Source: Schistocephalus solidus
Lineage: Eukaryota; Platyhelminthes; Cestoda; Diphyllobothriidea; Diphyllobothriidae
Direction of reading: 5' to 3'
NCBI GenBank assembly: GCA_017591395.1
Contig: WEDG01004078.1
Span: forward strand, 1-64,000
DNA: 64,000 bases
Part shown: piece after piece, positions 58,415-64,000 of the stretch
Position numbering within the stretch: the first letter of the stretch is position 1
Layout: each line of letters starts with the position of its first letter
Notes under the pieces: generated by a model
Databases searched by the model: none
Told to the model about the DNA's origin: nothing
Seen by the model: the letters and a program-made list of their open reading frames with translations, nothing else
Made by a program: the position numbers and the translations under genes

Positions 58415-61190
58415 TACGCTTTCTTAGAGTATATAATTTGCTAGCAAATGATTGCAAGAAAGGATATTTTCTGCCTATTTTCTATAAAATGCACTAGGAT
58501 TTATAAGAACAGGAAAAATTGATATGGAAAAAAAACAAAGGATTTAAGTATCATTTTCTTATAGTTGAATTATGGCAGTCAAACGGAAAGGAGATTGCGG
58601 AAAGGCCAACGTGGCTGAAATACCTTAGGATTACAACCTCAGTTAAATTTTTCCGAGTAGAAACATCACCCTGCGGGAGCTAGCACATTAAGTATAATTT
58701 CAATTCAACGCCCTTCCTTGCTGGACAGGTGGCGGCTGATTTCCGTATTATTAGAATCCACTGGCGCAGCAAATTCTAGTCGGAATCTCATCGGTTTATG
58801 TTTAGTAGCACAGCATTCCAACGCAACTTCCTCTCCTTTCAGCCACGATCCCTCTGTTTCAACATCCTCATCGCCCTCCTATTTGGGCAAATACGCACTT
58901 AACTGGCTGACCGTATAAATACATTTGAGAGTTTTGACCTACGTCAACTGCAACTGTATGCATGAGTAGTCAGACGAAGGAGCACTGAGGCAATACGGGT
59001 TAGAAGAATTTCGGTTGTATAACTCTTACGCTTACTGGAAAGTCCGTACAGTGGCATAGGACAGGGTTTACACACGCGAAACCATTTATCCCCGACAGAC
59101 TTCCTCCTGCTCCGGGTCCTGATGCTCATTAACCCACCCGGGTGGACTGTGTTTAGAGCTAATCTGAATGAATTTAATGCGCAGGCACGCAACGTCCTGC
59201 GAGGGGACAAGTCGGTTTGCCCCTGCAGGTGCACGCAAGGTGAGTATTTGTAGTTGGGTGTATAGGTTTGTCTCGCTTCTACCGCATCACCCCACAAAGG
59301 TTGTATTTTCATCTTTTAAAAACTTCCAGGGCTGCGATAGCCGATATCTTGAGAAGTCCGCTCTTTACGATCTACAGCAACATTTCACAGGTCACGAAAC
59401 CTTGAGATAAATGTTCGACATTTTCACGTATTGCTCTTCATATTGGTGTTGCTCCTAACAAACCAATGCAGGTACATCAGTTAGAAATAAATTATGGGGG
59501 AGAGCTGGTCACAGATGAAGTGTTTATCAGTCTACTTATTTGCTTCCTTTTTAAGCCTCTTGCGACCGTTTGGATTTGAAGATTACTAAATCATACTTAG
59601 AGCGCTTCTCAATGCTGTAGTCCGTTTGATGATATCCCGGCGCCACTAGTACACTCTGATCATTTTGGGTGAGGCCTTGAATGTGATGTTCCGTGTTCTG
59701 CTATTTTACCTGGCTGCGGAAAATGAACTTGGTGTGCACAAAAAACGTGAGGTTCCCAAAGCACAAGTCAGGGATGGAGTGGCCAAGACCAAAGCTAATA
59801 CGACACTTCAAGGTTAATTTACGACCGAGCCCCAAACAACGGTGAAGGGCTCTGCGCACACAAGATTGGAAGATGCTCAGACATGCAACCACCGACTCCT
59901 ACGGAATTTAGATTTGGAAACCGGTAAAAAAAGTTAGGGAAAAACAGGTCCACGTACGTCAACCACCTTTGACGTCAAAAATGTGATGCTGCCCTTAGCT
60001 GCTTTCATCCACATGTCGCAATCCAGCAGGGCAAGTAAAAACCAGATGCAGCTAAAATCCATTTATCTTATCTATGTTTTCATCATCAAAGAATAGGAAT
60101 TCGTGACCAACAAATCACCGCAAATTCAGATGAACGCTGTCCGCCAACAGAGCACCTCAAAGCCAGGCCAAGATGCTGGCATATTTCGGAACACTTCTTC
60201 AAAGGCGCCAACTCCGGATGCCCAGTACCTTTTCGGACTTGTTTCTGTTGCCAGTACTATCGACATCCTCTCTTTACATCTCATTCCAGGCATACATCAT
60301 CCTTCCGTCACTATATCGATAAAAACCCTAGCGTTTGGTACGCACTACAATCTATCGCACCTTGGAGTACGGACGAAAGTGAGGCCTCTCCCTGATAGAC
60401 CCGCCTTAATCTGCATTTAATCCGACACAGTGCGTCTGGCACGCCTTTGCATCTCGTACCAATGCACCGGCCCTCGTTGATAGCATACTAGTTACCTGCT
60501 GCTCTAGCTGAATCGCCCCACAAACCGCAGCACCAGCCCTTGCCGCCGGTTTGAGGAACCACTCCCACAGTAGACGTAGGATCAAAAAATTTCCCGTGCG
60601 ACAACCCATTGTTCTCTCATCTGCACTGCCGTCAACCGCATTACTCGGTTCATCTTTAAGAAATAACTGTAAGCAAATAAACTATACAAGTCCCCGGTAC
60701 ATGCTACAAGCTCGGAATAGTGACTACCGCGCGTCCAGCCATAAGCCAACCAGAGGCGCACATAACTCCTCAACTATACAATCAGGTCACAAATCCGACA
60801 GTGAGACAGATTTATTCATTTGTACTAGCTGAACTCCCTTCAAATACGCGTACAAGCTTGGAGTGGGTCAAGCTTTAAACGTGCAGACCACTCCCAAGCG
60901 CTTATTCAGAAGAAATGCCTACTACTAGCGTCTTTCAACTTCGCCATTAGACGGAACTCGACTTTGAAATTGCAGCGGTTAGGCTACGTCCACGACATGG
61001 CAATACAAAGGACAGGAGGAGTCTGACCTTTCAGCGACTTGGTAGGTAAACATAGCACTTTCCCGAAAGTACAGCATCTATTACAAATTAGTGGGTTTGC
61101 AATGAGGCTTAACTTACACCTCAAAGTACGTGGATGTTCGAATAAGGCCATACAAAACATAAATATTTAAGACATGGAACATAGATGAAC
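58415..61190. other. Unassigned sequence
   Basis: No secure gene. The minus-strand frame 58944-59312 (122 codons; RTRSRRKSVGDKWFRVCKPC) and the minus-strand stretch 59560-59880 (DLCFGNLTFFVHTKFIF) remind me of segments common in predicted proteins of diphyllobothriid genomes, which may be dispersed repeats. Each occurs once here (outside any mirrored region), so I cannot prove it. Confidence 0.35.
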
Positions 61191-61195
61191 ATGTA

Positions 61196-61201
61196 TTTAA
61201 T
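61196..61201 (-). terminator. Possible polyadenylation signal of QARS
   Basis: ATTAAA on the minus strand, about 160 nt downstream of the QARS stop codon. No canonical AATAAA was seen between the stop and this point. Inference only. Confidence 0.25.
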
Positions 61202-61358
61202 TCCATAACAAGATCAGTGAGAGAAGGCAGAGCTGTTGTCAAGAGGACTTGACTTTTTAACGTTAAAAAGCACGCTGAAACGGCGGTCTTCTCCCCGGCG
61301 CAAAAGTTGAGTGGATATGGCTATAAGCAAGTTGATATGTCCTTCAACAGCGCTGAGT

Positions 61359-61439
61359 CTACCTCTCTCCCGGTTTCAGCTGAGTGTGCGCTGACTTTCC
61401 AGGATCCTCCTTCAATGTCACGGTGCGATTAAAAACGAG
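61359..61439 (-). CDS. QARS: Glutaminyl-tRNA synthetase, terminal coding exon
   Basis: The exon encodes LVFNRTVTLKEDPGK followed by an 11-residue tail (ending LKPGER) and a TAG stop at 61361-61359. LVFNRTVTLKEDPGK is the near-invariant C-terminal signature of eukaryotic GlnRS, in the anticodon-binding beta-barrel domain. GlnRS charges tRNA-Gln with glutamine in the cytosol. The exon starts after a textbook acceptor (pyrimidine-rich, CACCGAAACAG|CTC, AG at 61441-61440). It is 27 codons including the stop, phase 0, and joins in frame to the exon at 62268-62393 across an 828-bp intron. The open frame, strong splice sites and conservation mark it as a real gene, in contrast to the repeats around it. 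Confidence 0.93.
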   Translation of the reverse strand, partial: LVFNRTVTLKEDPGKSAHTQLKPGER

Positions 61440-62267
61440 CTGTTTCGGTGGGAGTGGGAGGAGGAAGAAGAAGAAAGGAATACAATAAGGAAGTGTCAAT
61501 TCAACAAGCAGAGAGCATCAGGTAGGAGAGTTAAAAACACAATCTACGAGGGTGTTGAGAGAAGATGGCTGGGAGACGATGACAAAGCGTCTGTCCAGTA
61601 CAGCTGAGCGTAAAACGAACCTTTACCACCGTCCTAACGTGCAACTTTGTGAACATAGCAGAACAGAAAGAGTCAGGGTGTCTCGCGAGAGCTGAGGGAG
61701 AAAGAAGCTCCTCCAAATTGCACCTGTCACACAAGACGTGTTATCAGCTCCTCTATAAGTACTCTCGCAAGTAGCTGCTGACAGGTGCAAGGAGGTATAT
61801 CCACCCTCCCCGTTCGGACTAAAAATCGTAATTTCGTGGCGCGTAGAGCAAAAGAAGGTGAGACTGGCCGACAAAATGAAGGATTAATTGCTACAAATGT
61901 AGGGCGTAAAAGCAGTAGTATACAGGTTAAGAAAGATGGAAGGATGAAGATGCGGTGTAGGGGTAATGGATGCGAAGACAACGTATGACGCACCTGCATA
62001 TCGAAATCTGTTCCAAAAAGCAAATTTGAAAACACGCACGCACATACGCACATGCCTCGGTTGGCGTCATGGTAACGGCTTAGAACACAACTCACGAAAA
62101 AGCTGTCTTTTTCGTAAATCAGACGTCTCATTAGCCCTAGCGACCAGCGCGCGCACTATTCAATCCGCGCTGTAAAACTGGTCACTAGCAACATTCGCCT
62201 GGAAAAGCAGGGCCAACGGTTTTCGAAGGGGGAGGAGGAGGGAGACAAACAAAAAGAAATAACCTAC
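61440..62267 (-). other. QARS: QARS last intron
   Basis: 828-bp intron, GT at 62267-62266 (AAA|GTAGGT) and AG at 61441-61440. It contains pyrimidine-rich low-complexity stretches. The 134-codon minus-strand frame at 61727-62131 lies wholly inside the intron and has no recognised domain. Confidence 0.85.
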
Positions 62268-62393
62268 TTTGCCCGGTTCTGAGTCCTGGTCTACGGTGAA
62301 GAAACCCAGTCGCTCGAACTGGAAGTGATCGTAGACTTTTGCATTGGCTACAGTCTTCTCTATCTTCGCATCCGGCACCACGATGAGAGAGTT
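62268..62393 (-). CDS. QARS: Glutaminyl-tRNA synthetase, penultimate coding exon
   Basis: This 126-bp exon of 42 codons, phase 0 at both ends, begins NSLIVVPDAKIEKTV and ends FQFERLGFFTVDQDSEPGK. FQFERLGxFxVDxDS is the conserved GlnRS C-terminal motif that directly precedes LVFNRTV. The acceptor is CACCCCTACAG|AAC (AG at 62395-62394), the donor AAA|GTAGGT at 62267. Joined to 61359-61439 it reads ...EPGK-LVFNRTV... without a gap. Upstream exons (catalytic Rossmann domain with HIGH/KMSKS-type motifs) were not found between here and 64000, so they lie beyond the window or in a stretch I could not recognise. Confidence 0.93.
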
Positions 62394-64000
62394 CTGTAGG
62401 GGTGGGACCAAATTGGGATTGTGGGAGTTTCAAAAGAAATTATGGCGTGGTACAAACAGGTTCACAGCTACAGTAGTTCACAAAGTCGTACGATGAAAAA
62501 ATCGTAATGTTACTTACGTAACCCAGTTGCTGCACCACAAAACAACGCATAAAGGCCCCAAAATGATAAGGATAACTGGCTATCAATTCAATTGACTACT
62601 TGACGAGTAAGCGATCCATTCTCGTGTGGCAAGTGCACTTAGAAGGTAATTGAACCAATCAAAATTACTAGGATAAATCGAGTAATTTTCAACTTTTCAC
62701 ATAGGTGAGATTTGGGGAATAAGGGAAGATAATTAGAGGCAATTAGTATCAATCCAGTCAAGTAATGATGGCTAGTGTGGATAGACAGAGCGTTCGAAAG
62801 AGGCCTGTCAAGAGGGGAGAAAAAGGCAGGGAAAATTTCATGGATGACTTGGCCTGAGTAAATGTGCAGCCTGTACAAAGTTCTTTCGTGTGCACAAGGC
62901 CGATTTTAATAACCTAATTGCAGCCACTTCTGTCGTTGCTAGTAGACGCTGTCCTAACGGTTATAGGTAGTTCGATGGGACATTGTAAATCAGAAAGAAC
63001 GCCTCGTTGGTGTACACACAATGCCCTTAATGTATCATATCTGCGACAATGGTGCTGCTTAGGCTATTAATTTCGGCCATGCTGGGAGGTGTTCACATTT
63101 TTTTTCTATAGGCGTCGACTCGTGTGAGGAAAAAAAACATGCAGGTGGACTGAACTGGCTATATGTTAAAGACAAACGCCAACGTACGCACGCGTTTCCA
63201 CGCGCACGGCGTTGGTGCTTCCAGTGGATGGAAGTTGTCAAGGCGAAACAGAACGGTTCAACTGCAGGCAGATGGGAGCGAGAAGGTGGTGACGTCAGGG
63301 GTGAACAATCTTTTGTGGCCATAATCCAGTTCATGTGCGCATCAACCACAAATACACAGTTCTTTGTTCTTGCGGGGCCTGGCCTCGCTCCAACGCGTGT
63401 GGCTATCACAACAACCACTTGTGGATCTGAATAAGCGAGTGTACGAAGTCTAGCTGGACTGGTGTGAAGAAGGGGTAAGCTTGCACGGTTCAAACTAGAC
63501 AGAAATGACGGCACTCAGCCTGATCTTGCCTTCAGTAATTGCACTTAAATGAGATAGTCGCGGGAAGAGGTCGACGCTCCTTAGTTCTTATACTTGTAGT
63601 CCAATTTACCAGTAAGTCAACCCCGCAAATACAACATTCCCCATCCAAAAACCTAAAACTGAAGAGTAGGGGGAAAGTAGGCTAAGCCGGAGTCTTTCTC
63701 ATTCAAACGAGCGGTGGCAGAATTCGAAAACCGTCTGAGATTTCTTACTCAGTCCTAAATACCGCTACTAAACTCACGCAAATTAGCAGCTGATGGCAGC
63801 CGCGTTCATCGTAGTCGAAATACAAACAAACAAAATACCTGACGGCAAACTCGCTCACTCCAGCCCGTAGGAGTGAGGTGTTCATGATGTAGATAATGTT
63901 ATAATCAATCGAAGAGGAGATAGTTCGAGTCGATAGATGCTTTCCTGACAACATGGTTCTCAGTTAAATCCGATTCTGGGAGCAGGAACAGGCGAATCGT
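62394..64000. other. Probable QARS intron, no exon recognised
   Basis: I searched by eye for the expected preceding GlnRS segments and saw none. The frame 63059-63514 (-, 151 codons) has no recognised domain. A strong donor-like TTAC|GTAAGT is present on the minus strand near 62516, but the frame before it does not look like GlnRS. Confidence 0.35.

Noticed and set aside
61727..62131. 134-codon frame on the minus strand
   Set aside because: It lies wholly inside the last QARS intron, is of low complexity and has no domain.
63059..63514. 151-codon frame on the minus strand as an upstream QARS exon
   Set aside because: No GlnRS motif is visible in it. A short SIHWK resembles the GlnRS IHWV only by chance, and the neighbouring residues do not fit.
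1..64000. Bacterial-type systems (operons, CRISPR arrays, phage or defence islands)
   Set aside because: No regularly spaced short repeats, no clustered co-directional long genes, and spliced QARS exons show that the DNA is eukaryotic.

Overview
The window is eukaryotic, repeat-dense DNA with almost no host coding sequence. The retroelement families (an endonuclease-RT LINE with C-terminal C2H2 fingers, GIY-YIG Penelope-like elements, tRNA-derived SINEs) look to me like those of diphyllobothriidean tapeworms (Spirometra/Dibothriocephalus/Schistocephalus type). That assignment rests on recall, not on a search. The only securely recognised host gene is glutaminyl-tRNA synthetase (QARS), whose last two coding exons lie on the minus strand at 61359-61439 and 62268-62393.

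The dominant structure is a giant inverted repeat. Bases 1-16102 reappear reverse-complemented at 16593-~32690 (coordinates of mirrored points sum to about 32690-32700), separated by a 490-bp spacer. The arms run off the left edge of the window, so the full palindrome is longer. In the stretches compared by eye the arms differ by about 1-3 %, mostly one-base or homopolymer-length indels. That pattern is more like long-read error or a fold-back chimera than old divergence. Everything in the left arm (LINE copy A, a tandem SINE-like dimer, a TTAGGG-like element, AT-rich filler) is therefore seen twice and may be one locus.

From 32.7 kb to 58.4 kb the window is a graveyard of retroelements. It holds a third LINE copy (C, 39.2-43.4 kb), eight Penelope-like fragments in alternating orientation (36.1, 45.1, 48.2, 49.3, 50.2, 51.7, 54.5 and 56.0-58.4 kb), stand-alone LINE-tail/SINE-like pieces (52.1, 54.2 kb), tRNA-derived SINEs (47.3-47.7, 55.6-56.0 kb) and repeats with TTAGGG-like cores (44.1, 47.1, 47.8, 49.6 kb). 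All retroelement reading frames are broken by stops, frameshifts or active-site changes, so none is autonomous. From 58.4 kb to 64 kb I see mostly unassigned sequence plus the 3' end of QARS.

The points most worth following are: the palindrome and what made it; the observation that one LINE-tail repeat runs unbroken from the spacer into the right arm, which suggests that the right arm is native and the left arm the copy; the sharing of the LINE 3' tail with stand-alone SINE-like units; and the dense, partly head-to-head Penelope cluster.
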